This document shows positions 8,756 to 16,359 of a stretch of 44,689 nucleotides of DNA, one piece after another. Made by a program: the position numbers and the translations under genes. Location: the NCBI GenBank assembly GCA_002390045.1, contig DGSB01000075.1:1-44689 (forward strand). The letters are read 5' to 3'. This DNA is from Fibrobacter sp. UBA4373 (GTDB lineage: Bacteria > Fibrobacterota > Fibrobacteria > Fibrobacterales > Fibrobacteraceae). The notes beneath the pieces are model-generated. The model was not told where the DNA came from. It did not search any database and worked only from the letters and a program-made list of their open reading frames with translations. Numbering within the stretch: position 1 is the stretch's first letter; the number at the start of each line of letters is the position of its first letter.

Positions 8756-9961
8756 TTATTTATCCAAATTGTTCAAGATGTGACCCATCTTATTTTTCTT
8801 TGTCTGCAAGTAAAAACGGTCTTCCGGAGTCGGAGGAATTTCAATCGGAATGCGTTCCACAATTTCAAGACCGTAACCATCAATGCCAGTCACCTTGGCT
8901 GGATTGTTCGTCAACAGGCGCATTTTTTGAACGCCGAGATCTTTGAGGATTTGCGCACCGATTCCATATTCGCGAAGATCCGGCTTAAACCCAAGGCGCT
9001 GGTTCGCTTCGACCGTGTCAAAGCCTTGCTCCTGAAGTTCATAAGCGCGGAGCTTATTGCAAAGGCCAATTCCACGGCCTTCCTGATTTCGCATGTAAAG
9101 GAAAATACCGCCATGTTCGCCAATAAAGCGCATTGCACTTTCAAGCTGGGCACCGCAGTCGCAACGGCGGGAACCAAAGATATCCCCCGTCAAGCATTCA
9201 CTGTGGACTCGCACATAGACCGGTTTGGAAAAATCCAAATCCCCAGAGACCCAGGCAACATGTTCCGAACCGTCCGTTCTACTGCGATAGCCATATGCGC
9301 GGAAATCGCCGAACTTGGTCGGCACATGCGGAGCGGCAATGCGTTCCACAAACGATTCTGTACGAAGACGATAGGCAATCAGGTCGCGGATCGAAATAAT
9401 CTTCAAACCGAATTTTTTTGCCACTTCCTGAAGTTGCGGCATACGTGCCATCGTTCCGTCTTCATTCATGATTTCAATGAGGGCTGCCGCCGGACGAAGG
9501 CCAGCGAGCTTTGCCAAATCCACGGCAGCTTCCGTATGGCCCGCGCGGCGAAGAACGCCTTCTTCTTGGGCATAAAGCGGAGAAATATGTCCCGGACGGC
9601 CAAAGTCGCTCGGTTTCGAATTCGGATCGGAAAGGGCAAGAATCGTCGCCGCTCGATCGTGCGCAGAAACACCTGTCGTACAGCCTTCGATTTTATCGAC
9701 CATGATGGTAAACGGAGTTCCCAGCATGGAAGTATTTTCCACCGTCTGGCGCGAAAGTTCTAGTTCCTGACAGCGCGACTTCGGAAGTGGGCAGCAAAGT
9801 ACCCCGCGACCTTCATGCAACATGAAATTCACCTTTTCCGGTGTAATTTTTTCTGCTGCAATGATAAAGTCCCCTTCATTTTCGCGATCTTCATCGTCCA
9901 CGACGACCAAAAATTTGCCATTCTTGAAATCTTCAATGGCTTCTTCAATCGTGTTAAGCAC
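8756..9961 (-). CDS. ribBA: Bifunctional DHBP synthase / GTP cyclohydrolase II
   Basis: 401 residues with both halves intact. Residues 1-200 are the DHBP synthase (RibB) domain with DDEDRENEGDF near residue 24 and the HDRAATI and GRPGHISPL blocks. Residues 205-401 are GTP cyclohydrolase II (RibA) with SECLTGDIFGSRRCDCGAQ, the zinc-binding cysteines, and the NQEGRGIGL and TNNPAKV motifs. It makes both precursors of riboflavin. Start is GTG at 9959-9961, overlapping the end of ribE by 8 bp. No ribD is present in the window, so the deaminase/reductase must be elsewhere. Confidence 0.97.
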   Translation of the reverse strand: MLNTIEEAIEDFKNGKFLVVVDDEDRENEGDFIIAAEKITPEKVNFMLHEGRGVLCCPLPKSRCQELELSRQTVENTSMLGTPFTIMVDKIEGCTTGVSAHDRAATILALSDPNSKPSDFGRPGHISPLYAQEEGVLRRAGHTEAAVDLAKLAGLRPAAALIEIMNEDGTMARMPQLQEVAKKFGLKIISIRDLIAYRLRTESFVERIAAPHVPTKFGDFRAYGYRSRTDGSEHVAWVSGDLDFSKPVYVRVHSECLTGDIFGSRRCDCGAQLESAMRFIGEHGGIFLYMRNQEGRGIGLCNKLRAYELQEQGFDTVEANQRLGFKPDLREYGIGAQILKDLGVQKMRLLTNNPAKVTGIDGYGLEIVERIPIEIPPTPEDRFYLQTKKNKMGHILNNLDK

Positions 9962-10553
9962 GGTCTCTTTCCTCTAAATAGTTTTCAATATACTTGCCGA
10001 GCATATCCACTTCTACGTTCACCACGGTACCCACTTTCCATGTCCGCAAATTCGTTCTGGAAAGCGTGTCCGGGATAATCGCGACACGAAGTGACTTCTC
10101 ATTCTTTTCCGCTACGGTCAAACTGATTCCGTTCAAGGCAATGGAACCGCGGCGAATGACGTAGCGTCGTAAATTGTCAGGCAGTTCAAGTTCCACTTCC
10201 ACGCCAGCTTCCCGCGGGATCAGCGAAAGGACCCTAATCGTTGTATCCACATGTCCCATGACAAAATGGCCACCCATTAAAGAATCCGCACGGCACGCAA
10301 GCTCTAGATTGACAAGTTTTCCAACAGAGGCTTCTTTAAACGACGTATTTTCCACCGTCTGATGCATCAGGCAAAAAGTGGCTTCGTCATCCGTCCGATT
10401 TTCTATCGAAAGACAGACTCCATCATTTGCAACACTATCGCCCAACTTGCAATTCTTAAAAAAACCGGGAGCGCGAAGGCGCATCGTCAACGCATCGCCG
10501 CGAGTCTCCATCGAGACAATTTCACCAGTCGCTTGAACTATTCCTGTAAACAT
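9954..10553 (-). CDS. ribE: Riboflavin synthase alpha chain
   Basis: 199 residues beginning with the hallmark MFTGIVQATGEI. Two lumazine-binding barrels follow (1-95 and 97-190), each with a VxLxNDGVCLS/GSIALNGISLTV-type strand and the MGGHFVMGHVD linker. It disproportionates two lumazines to riboflavin. It is the first gene of the ribE-ribBA-ribH-nusB run. A TATTTT hexamer 8 nt before the ATG and lack of a Shine-Dalgarno suggest a leaderless message. I see no FMN riboswitch in the 80 nt between the gene and the upstream terminator. Confidence 0.96.
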   Translation of the reverse strand: MFTGIVQATGEIVSMETRGDALTMRLRAPGFFKNCKLGDSVANDGVCLSIENRTDDEATFCLMHQTVENTSFKEASVGKLVNLELACRADSLMGGHFVMGHVDTTIRVLSLIPREAGVEVELELPDNLRRYVIRRGSIALNGISLTVAEKNEKSLRVAIIPDTLSRTNLRTWKVGTVVNVEVDMLGKYIENYLEERDRA

Positions 10554-10561
10554 ACGCCGAA

Positions 10562-10567
10562 AAAATA
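10562..10567 (-). promoter_or_regulatory. Putative -10 element of the rib operon
   Basis: On the minus strand the stretch reads TTTTCTATTTTTTCGGCGT before the ATG of ribE; TATTTT ends 8 nt from the start codon. The same TTTTCTATATT-like string precedes the RNA helicase gene at 19589. A transcript starting about 7 nt downstream would begin at or next to the ATG. No convincing -35 was found. Confidence 0.4.
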
Positions 10568-10632
10568 GAAAATCCCTATTTTGAAAAATTCAAATCCGCA
10601 CAGGAAAAGCTCCCAAACAGCTTCGTTTCGCC

Positions 10633-10665
10633 AAAAAAAAGGCCCCGCTCAAAAGAGCGAGACCT
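10633..10665 (-). terminator. Rho-independent terminator after the small exported protein gene
   Basis: On the minus strand GGTCTCGCTC, loop TTTT, GAGCGGGGCC, then a run of eight T. One mismatch in a ten-base stem. It ends the sigma-54 gene group (10731-12826) and separates it from ribE. Confidence 0.9.
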
Positions 10666-10730
10666 TGGGTTTGGTTTGGGGTATAATCAAAGTAACTATT
10701 TGCAAAGAGCTCTCCAAGCTCAAGAAAGGT

Positions 10731-11048
10731 TCATTTTTTAGAATCTTCTCCAAAACTTTTGATTTGTTCATGCGGGCGGAACTCGTCTTCCCGAATTTTC
10801 ATCATTCGGTTTTCACGCACACTTTCCAAACGTCCTTCCATGCGTTCTGAACGAACCATCTGGGAATTCACGCGTTGTTCCATCAGTGTCGAACGCGATT
10901 CCGACGACAATTCCCGAATCCGGTCGACAATCTCATTTTCCGAAACAGAACGATTGGCCAGTTTCAAATCCAAAGAAGATGCTTCCTCAGTCACAGAAGC
11001 AAACACTGCCGCGCACACAACTAGAATATAAAGAAGCATCTTGTTCAT
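10731..11048 (-). CDS. Small exported protein rich in Arg, Glu, Met and Ser (sigma-54 promoter)
   Basis: 105 residues with a Sec signal peptide (MNKMLLYILVVCAAVFASV, likely cleaved after residue 17-20) and a charged, helix-forming remainder with repeated RxEMRxx-like patterns (SQMVRSERMEGRLESVREN). I recognise no family; composition loosely recalls small periplasmic chaperone-like or metal-stress proteins, but the LTxxQ motif of Spy/CpxP is absent. A consensus sigma-54 promoter lies immediately upstream (11061-11075) and predicts a transcript that starts 1 nt before the ATG. It resembles in composition the protein at 12392-12826, which has the same promoter type. A strong terminator follows. 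Confidence 0.8.
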   Translation of the reverse strand: MNKMLLYILVVCAAVFASVTEEASSLDLKLANRSVSENEIVDRIRELSSESRSTLMEQRVNSQMVRSERMEGRLESVRENRMMKIREDEFRPHEQIKSFGEDSKK

Positions 11049-11060
11049 GCTCTTTATGTC

Positions 11061-11075
11061 GCAAATTCCGTGCCA
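11061..11075 (-). promoter_or_regulatory. Sigma-54 (-24/-12) promoter
   Basis: Minus strand reads TTGGCACGGAATTTGCGA: TGGCAC, five bases, TTGC, an exact match to the consensus YTGGCACG-N4-TTGC. Counting 12 bases from the GC places the start of transcription at about 11049, one base before the ATG at 11048. It sits in the 47-bp gap after the outer-membrane protein gene. Confidence 0.8.
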
Positions 11076-11095
11076 ATTTTTTCAAACGTATTTTT

Positions 11096-12388
11096 TTAGA
11101 AGCGGAAAGTCGTTCCAAGCCTTATTTCACCTAGGCTGTACGCGTATGAGTAAATTTCAGGATGCCCACTTGGCAATCCCAAATATCGGCGAAAATATGT
11201 TCCAACGGAAAGATAGGTTCCGAAATGTTTTCCTCTGGCACTCGCCCGCAAGCGCAAAGATCCCTGGAGCATTTGACGATTCCACTTCGTCGTTTGCCAG
11301 CCGGCTTCGCCTTCGAACTCATCGACAAAGGTTTTCCATTCATCTGCATACGGATCATAAGCCCAGAACAGGATTCCCAAAAAGTCCAACGAAAAGACAG
11401 GATTAAAGCGGTAGCCCAGCTGCAAGCGAAGTTCTGGGCCGACTTTCACATTATTTCCCAAATAGTAACGTTCACGAACCGAATCGACAGCCGCTTGAGC
11501 GGTATCGCTTCCCCAGTTGCTTCCCCAAGGGTTTTCAAAGCTTTCTTCCGACTCCGGCCAAAAATCGTTCATACCGGTATAATGCCAAAAATAGGCGCTG
11601 ACAGAAGTATCGCGGTCAAAACGTCCAGAAAGGCCCAAATTTGTCCAAAAACCATATTGCGGGCGATATTCCAAATAGCCTCCCAGTTTTGCCCGAGCCC
11701 GCCAAACATCGTTTAGATAGCCAAATCCGCTCACGCCTGCCCGGAAATTTTCGGCCGTATAAAAGTCCCTTTCGGCAGAAAACGAAGCCGAAAACACAGC
11801 CCCATCCCGTTCCGAAATGTTCACGTCTCCACCTAGGCTCACCACAAAACGTTCACTTTGGATCGTATATTCAAGACTCGGCGTAAAAGCCCAACGGCTC
11901 GTATCAAAAACGGTGCTGTCTTCCCGCATAAACACATCCGAAGCAAATCCGAGCATTAAAAAATGGGAAATAGCCCCCCGACGAATTTCATATTCCGCCC
12001 CCAAATGAAGAAAAGCTTCTCCCGAATACTCATCGGCACCCAAAGAATCCCCATATTCCTCATATTTGATGCCGACAAGCTCAAGACGTGCTAGCCAGTT
12101 CAAGCAATGATGACCAGAATCCGAAAGATCCTTGCCCGATTCTTCGGCGGGGGCCTTCAGTCGAAGGACTTCATAATAAGAATCCAGAATTTCCTGAATT
12201 TCTTCATTGTAACGCCCTTGATAGGCGTTCGCTTTTTCAAGCAAGGCAATCGTCAAAATGACATCGCCCGCACTTTCCGCATCTAGGGCTTTTTCAAAAA
12301 GAGAATCCTGGACTGCATGAGCAAAAACCCCATTCACCAAGAACAGGATAAACCCCACCAAGCAAAACCAACCCCTTTTAATCATCAA
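11096..12388 (-). CDS. Exported outer-membrane beta-barrel-like protein with helical N-terminus
   Basis: 430 residues. A signal peptide (to about residue 25, ending VFAHA) is followed by a helical, TPR-like stretch of about 60 residues (ALDAESAGDVILTIALLEKANAY) and then by alternating aromatic/polar beta strands to the end (FVVSLGGDVNISERDG, RARAKLGGYLEYRPQYG, HFGTYLSVGTYFRRY). The last residue is Phe in EIRLGTTFRF, the typical outer-membrane insertion signal. No specific porin or transporter family is recognised. It starts 3 bp after the small exported protein gene, so both should share the sigma-54 promoter at 12839. Confidence 0.8.
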   Translation of the reverse strand: MMIKRGWFCLVGFILFLVNGVFAHAVQDSLFEKALDAESAGDVILTIALLEKANAYQGRYNEEIQEILDSYYEVLRLKAPAEESGKDLSDSGHHCLNWLARLELVGIKYEEYGDSLGADEYSGEAFLHLGAEYEIRRGAISHFLMLGFASDVFMREDSTVFDTSRWAFTPSLEYTIQSERFVVSLGGDVNISERDGAVFSASFSAERDFYTAENFRAGVSGFGYLNDVWRARAKLGGYLEYRPQYGFWTNLGLSGRFDRDTSVSAYFWHYTGMNDFWPESEESFENPWGSNWGSDTAQAAVDSVRERYYLGNNVKVGPELRLQLGYRFNPVFSLDFLGILFWAYDPYADEWKTFVDEFEGEAGWQTTKWNRQMLQGSLRLRASARGKHFGTYLSVGTYFRRYLGLPSGHPEIYSYAYSLGEIRLGTTFRF

Positions 12389-12391
12389 TAT

Positions 12392-12826
12392 TTAATTCGG
12401 CTCGCCATACTCAGGAGCAGGTGGCATTTGCATCTCCCGCCTCGGTCCCATTCGACGCCGATCTTCACGCATGTCACGTTTTTCCGCATCGCCGTCAAAA
12501 TTTCGAGGAGACTTCATTTCATTTTTCGGGAAATCACCCCTCATTCGAGGCCTTTCGCCCCGATTTTTCGAGAGCTCTTCCCGCATCATCGCCTTCTCCT
12601 GAGAAGAACTTTCGCGCAGCCTAGAGAGAATTTTTTCTCTCGCAGCACGACGTTCTGCACGTTTTTGCTCCCAAGAGGCGTTTTTCGCATCCAAAGAGGT
12701 TCGGTCCAAGGACACCGACTCTTCGACAGGGCTAGAAACCTGCGATTCGGGCATGGACTGGGCATACGCGGCGCCTCCTAGCGTCGCGACGAGCAGAACG
12801 GATATGCAGAAATTCTTCGTGTTCAT
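12392..12826 (-). CDS. Small exported Arg/Met/Glu-rich protein (sigma-54 promoter)
   Basis: 144 residues from the ATG at 12824-12826; an upstream in-frame ATG (12857-12859) is rejected because it lies inside the sigma-54 promoter. A signal peptide (cut likely after AYAQ, about residue 23) leads into a highly charged region with WEQKRAERRAAREKILSRLRE, EKAMMREELSKNRGERPRMRG and a Met/Pro-rich end (MQMPPAPEYGEPN). The mature part is probably helical then disordered. No family recognised; a periplasmic chaperone or ligand-binding role is only a guess. It leads a unit with the barrel protein (3-bp gap) and lies just downstream of the sigma-54 activator gene. Confidence 0.78.
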   Translation of the reverse strand: MNTKNFCISVLLVATLGGAAYAQSMPESQVSSPVEESVSLDRTSLDAKNASWEQKRAERRAAREKILSRLRESSSQEKAMMREELSKNRGERPRMRGDFPKNEMKSPRNFDGDAEKRDMREDRRRMGPRREMQMPPAPEYGEPN

Positions 12827-12838
12827 ATCAATCATCTC

Positions 12839-12853
12839 GCAAAAACAATGCCA
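12839..12853 (-). promoter_or_regulatory. Sigma-54 (-24/-12) promoter
   Basis: Minus strand reads TTGGCATTGTTTTTGCGAG: TGGCAT, five bases, TTGC, differing from consensus only by T for C at the sixth position. The GC lies 13 nt from the ATG at 12826, exactly the same distance as in the promoter at 11061-11075. Predicted transcript start is about 12827. Confidence 0.75.
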
Positions 12854-12897
12854 ATACACACCACCCTAATCCGGCACTTCTAAAAAATACCTAAAAA

Positions 12898-14394
12898 TCA
12901 GTCGTCCGTTTTATTTTTCCCTGCCGATTTTTTGTAATCCTCTTTTTTGATATCCAAGCGCTCCATGATTTCTCGAAGGACCTTGCGATCAATCCCCAAA
13001 ATCGTCGCCGCCAAGGTCAAATTGCCGTTCGAATCGCGAAGCGCAGCGTCAATAACCGCACGGTCCGAAATTTCGCGAGCTTCCTTGAGCGTTCTCGGGG
13101 ATTCCTTGACTCGTTCGCGGAGCACATCGAGTTCCAGATCCTTCGGCTGGATAATGCGACGGTCCGCCTGGGCAAGCGCTTTTTGCACCTTATTTTCCAA
13201 TTCACGGACATTTCCCGGCCAAGAATAGGCGAGCAAAGCCTTTTCCGCCGCCCGAGAAAAATGGAATTTGCCAAGTCCATATTCTGCCGCATAGCGCTTC
13301 GCGAAGTCTTCCGCCAAAAGAAGCACATCCTGACCGCGTTCACGCAGCGGCGGAATGTCCAAGGACATCACTTGAATTCGATAGTAAAGATCTTCACGGA
13401 AGCGATGTTCCTTCATCGCTTCTTCCAAGTTCACATGCGTCGCCGAAATAATGCGCACATTCACAGGGATTTCTCGGTTATCCCCGACTCGCGTAATGTG
13501 ATGTTCCTGCAACACGCGCAAAAGTTTCACCTGCATATTCAGCGGAAGTTCGCCGATTTCATCGAGGAACAGCGTACCGCCTTCGGCTTCTTCAAAAACG
13601 CCTTTACGTGTATCGATCGCTCCGGTAAAGGATCCCTTCACATGACCGAACAAGATGGATTCAATCAGATTTTCAGGAATCGCACCGCAGTTAATGGCGA
13701 CAAAAGGCTTGTCGTTGCGAGGGCTTTGGCTGTGCAGCCAGCGGGCAAGCACTTCCTTACCCGTACCCGTTTCGCCACGAATAATCACAGGAGCCGGAAG
13801 AGCCACAAATTTTTCCGCACGGGAAATGACATCGGCCATCGCCTGGGATGCGTAAACAATGGAGCCTTTGCGGGTCACACCTCGAAGAGCATCCAAGGAT
13901 TCCTTGTCGTTTTGACGATTATATGCAGAGAACGCAATCTTTTCCGAAACGGCAACGAACTTGTCAAAAAGCTTCTTTTCGTCATCGTTGAACGGATCCC
14001 GGCGAGCTTCCCGCTGCAAATACAAGAATCCCGAAACGATATTGGTCGAAAGGGTCTGGAACGGGGCGACCATGATACTGGTGAGCTTATTCTTGACGAT
14101 CGATTTGGAAATGTCCGCAATATTTCCATCGGCCTGATTCCAAAGAACTGCTTTTTTTTCTTCACGGGCGCGACGCACGGCACTCGAAGAAATCGCCACC
14201 GCCGACGGGTAAGCAAAACGGAACGGCTCGTCTGCAAGTTCCGCCGGGATTTCAAGGACTGCGGCGTCCGCATTCAAAACTTGGCACGCAACCTTTGCAA
14301 TCATCGGCAAAAGTTCTTGCGGAGTCGATTCATCCAAAAGTTGTGAAAGGGTGTCTAACAGCTCCGAGGAAGCCCGCATCGATTCTTGGTTCAT
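12898..14394 (-). CDS. Sigma-54-dependent transcriptional activator with GAF-like sensor domain
   Basis: 498 residues. Residues 20-155 look like a GAF domain; 175-415 are the AAA+ sigma-54 interaction domain with Walker A GETGTGKE (207-214), the sigma-contacting loop as GSFTGA (254-259, Ser replacing the usual Ala), Walker B GGTLFLDE (272-279), the FREDLYYR sensor region and SWPGNVRELEN; 440-480 is a Fis-type helix-turn-helix (NLTLAATILGIDRKVLREIM). It has no receiver domain, so it is controlled through GAF or by partners rather than by a histidine kinase. It lies 22 bp after a Ser/Thr kinase gene, and both sigma-54 promoters I can find in the window are just downstream, making those genes the obvious targets. 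Confidence 0.95.
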   Translation of the reverse strand: MNQESMRASSELLDTLSQLLDESTPQELLPMIAKVACQVLNADAAVLEIPAELADEPFRFAYPSAVAISSSAVRRAREEKKAVLWNQADGNIADISKSIVKNKLTSIMVAPFQTLSTNIVSGFLYLQREARRDPFNDDEKKLFDKFVAVSEKIAFSAYNRQNDKESLDALRGVTRKGSIVYASQAMADVISRAEKFVALPAPVIIRGETGTGKEVLARWLHSQSPRNDKPFVAINCGAIPENLIESILFGHVKGSFTGAIDTRKGVFEEAEGGTLFLDEIGELPLNMQVKLLRVLQEHHITRVGDNREIPVNVRIISATHVNLEEAMKEHRFREDLYYRIQVMSLDIPPLRERGQDVLLLAEDFAKRYAAEYGLGKFHFSRAAEKALLAYSWPGNVRELENKVQKALAQADRRIIQPKDLELDVLRERVKESPRTLKEAREISDRAVIDAALRDSNGNLTLAATILGIDRKVLREIMERLDIKKEDYKKSAGKNKTDD

Positions 14395-14415
14395 GCCTTC
14401 TCCTTTGACTTAATT

Positions 14416-15582
14416 TTACTGAGCATCCGTGGAAACGGAATCCACGTCTGTCATCACGCCCCGAACCGTCGCGGACGAATCCTGCTCCAAGGATCCCACG
14501 CCTTCATCCATTTGGAGGCTCCGGGATTTTTCCAGCATGGACTTTCCGACATTTTCCACATTCGGGGTCGAGGTCCTAAAGAAGAATATACACAAGAGTA
14601 AAATGGCAACGAATAGAAAAACGACACCACCGAGTAAAAACTTCCCACCGGGAAATTTCGTTTCGGTACTTTTTGTACCAAGTTTTTGCGACAGAGACGG
14701 ATTTCCAAAGAGATTTTCTTCGGGAGAGCGATCAATTTGCGATTCCCTTTCCCGAATTAAAAGCCCGAGTTCGTCTTTCCAGAGGGCATTTTTTTCACGA
14801 TCGTCCGAAACGCCATGATGCGAAAGTTCATTTTCTGCAATTTCAAGGCATTCGTCCAATTCTTCAAAATCTTCAAAACGATCTTCCGGCTTTAAGCAAA
14901 GCGTCCCCTTCCATAAAGTTTCAAAGACTCGAAGATCTTCTACAGCCAGCTTGCCATGGCCATGAAGCAACAGGGATTCATCATAAGAATCCACGTTGAA
15001 CACCGCTCTTTCGACGGAACTGAAAGTTTCGCCTCCAAACAGAGGCTCCCCAGCAATCCAAAAATAAAGAAGGGCCCCGAGACTAAAAATTTCACTTTTG
15101 ACAGAAGGTTCTGCCCCTTCAAAACGTTCCGGAGCCGAATACTTCGGGGTTCCCAAGCCCTGAATTCCAAAGTCGATCAGTACCGGATTTTCATCGGCAT
15201 CGATCATCACGTTGTCCGGACTTAAATCTCCATGCAACATCCCCGCATTCGACATGGCTAAAAGCGTCGAACAAAGCCTGCGAAGAGCCTTGACCGCTTT
15301 TTTCGGAGGCATCGGAGAAACCGCGGCACTCGAAGTTCCCCGGATATATTCCGATACAAAATACGGTTTTCCTTGAAAATTTCCAAAGTGAAAAAGACGC
15401 GCCGTCCCTTCAAATGCATGGGAAACGAACGTTTCGACCTTTTGCGGATCGACTTTTTTTTCTTCCAAATACCATTTGAGCGCGACAGGTGTACTTCCAT
15501 CGAGCATTGCACGGTATACGACCGCTTCCCCACCGGTTCGGACTTTGCGAAAGCCGGTCAAACGACTTTCAAATTCACTCAC
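14416..15582 (-). CDS. Membrane-anchored Ser/Thr protein kinase
   Basis: 388 residues. An N-terminal eukaryotic-like kinase domain (about 10-250) shows a Gly-rich loop (RTGGEAVVY, 15-23), VALK with Lys36, the catalytic loop HGDLSPDN with Asp119 and Asn124 (HGD instead of HRD), DFG at 137-139 and SAPERFEG (149-156). A juxtamembrane region follows, a single helix at 314-335, and about 50 residues outside that match no known sensor. All catalytic residues are present, so it is probably active. It begins with GTG overlapping the TPR lipoprotein stop by 4 bp (GTGA) and is followed after 22 bp by the sigma-54 activator, a candidate substrate or output. Confidence 0.9.
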   Translation of the reverse strand: MSEFESRLTGFRKVRTGGEAVVYRAMLDGSTPVALKWYLEEKKVDPQKVETFVSHAFEGTARLFHFGNFQGKPYFVSEYIRGTSSAAVSPMPPKKAVKALRRLCSTLLAMSNAGMLHGDLSPDNVMIDADENPVLIDFGIQGLGTPKYSAPERFEGAEPSVKSEIFSLGALLYFWIAGEPLFGGETFSSVERAVFNVDSYDESLLLHGHGKLAVEDLRVFETLWKGTLCLKPEDRFEDFEELDECLEIAENELSHHGVSDDREKNALWKDELGLLIRERESQIDRSPEENLFGNPSLSQKLGTKSTETKFPGGKFLLGGVVFLFVAILLLCIFFFRTSTPNVENVGKSMLEKSRSLQMDEGVGSLEQDSSATVRGVMTDVDSVSTDAQ

Positions 15583-16289
15583 GGTTTCAAACCGTCCTTT
15601 TCAAGTGCAGAGGATTTTAGGCTGTCTTCTGCGATTTTCGTCCAACGTTTTAAATGGCTGTTTTGAGGGAACTGGATGGATCCCATCGACCAAATATCCC
15701 AAGCATCTTCGATATCGCCCAATTCCCAATATAGGTTTCCCAAATTGGAATACGCCGGAGCAAAATTGGGATTTTTGGAAAGAATATCCATGAATATTTT
15801 TTGCGCTTCGTCTGTATCGCCCATCCCCTGCAGTACAAGCCCTTTAAGGTTTTGGCTAAAATAGTTGGTGCTGTCGAGAGCGATGGATTCATTCAAGATG
15901 CCAAGCACTTTCGCCTTGGAATCATCCATAATTTTTGCCCGGGCCAAATAGAAAAGCGCCGTCGAATACATGGCAGGAGCCACAGAGCTATCGATTTTTT
16001 GGAGAATCCGGAATTCCGTCTGGGTCTTGGTCCATAATTCGACCGAATGCTGTCCGATTTTTTCGGCCGCTTCCGCTTTCCCAAAGTAAGCCAAGGCGAT
16101 TCCATAACGAGCATCCCTATCCGCAGGAGCTTCATCCAGGGCTTTTGAAAATTTTTGAATGGCGCGATCGTAATCCCCAACATGCAGGGCTTCATTCCCT
16201 AAATCCTGATATGAATTGCAGCCTATGCACAACAGCGCACAGGATAGCATCCACATCAAAGAATGTCTTGCATAGGATCGTATCGCCAT
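15579..16289 (-). CDS. TPR lipoprotein
   Basis: 236 residues from the ATG at 16287-16289; an in-frame ATG 42 codons upstream would run into the divergent gene's promoter region and has no signal peptide at its start, so it is rejected. Positions 1-25 are a signal peptide ending LLCIGC, an acceptable if atypical lipobox. The rest is a string of TPR units (YQDLGNEALHVGDYDRAIQKF, FAPAYSNLGNLYWELGDIEDA). Probably anchored in an envelope membrane. It is the first gene of a three-gene unit with the kinase and the sigma-54 activator, so it may form the sensing or scaffold part of that system; this is inference. Confidence 0.85.
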   Translation of the reverse strand: MAIRSYARHSLMWMLSCALLCIGCNSYQDLGNEALHVGDYDRAIQKFSKALDEAPADRDARYGIALAYFGKAEAAEKIGQHSVELWTKTQTEFRILQKIDSSVAPAMYSTALFYLARAKIMDDSKAKVLGILNESIALDSTNYFSQNLKGLVLQGMGDTDEAQKIFMDILSKNPNFAPAYSNLGNLYWELGDIEDAWDIWSMGSIQFPQNSHLKRWTKIAEDSLKSSALEKDGLKP

Positions 16290-16359
16290 ATTTCTTATAT
16301 AAACCCCATTTGCTAAAATAGTATATTTGTTATCGAAACTTTTTCCAACGGAGAGAAAA

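Noticed and set aside
10554..10632. FMN riboswitch before ribE
   Set aside because: The gap between the terminator and ribE is under 80 nt and shows none of the conserved RFN-element stems, which need about 120-150 nt.
12827..12859. Upstream start (12859) for the small exported protein
   Set aside because: It lies in the sigma-54 promoter and would put 11 polar residues ahead of an evident signal peptide.
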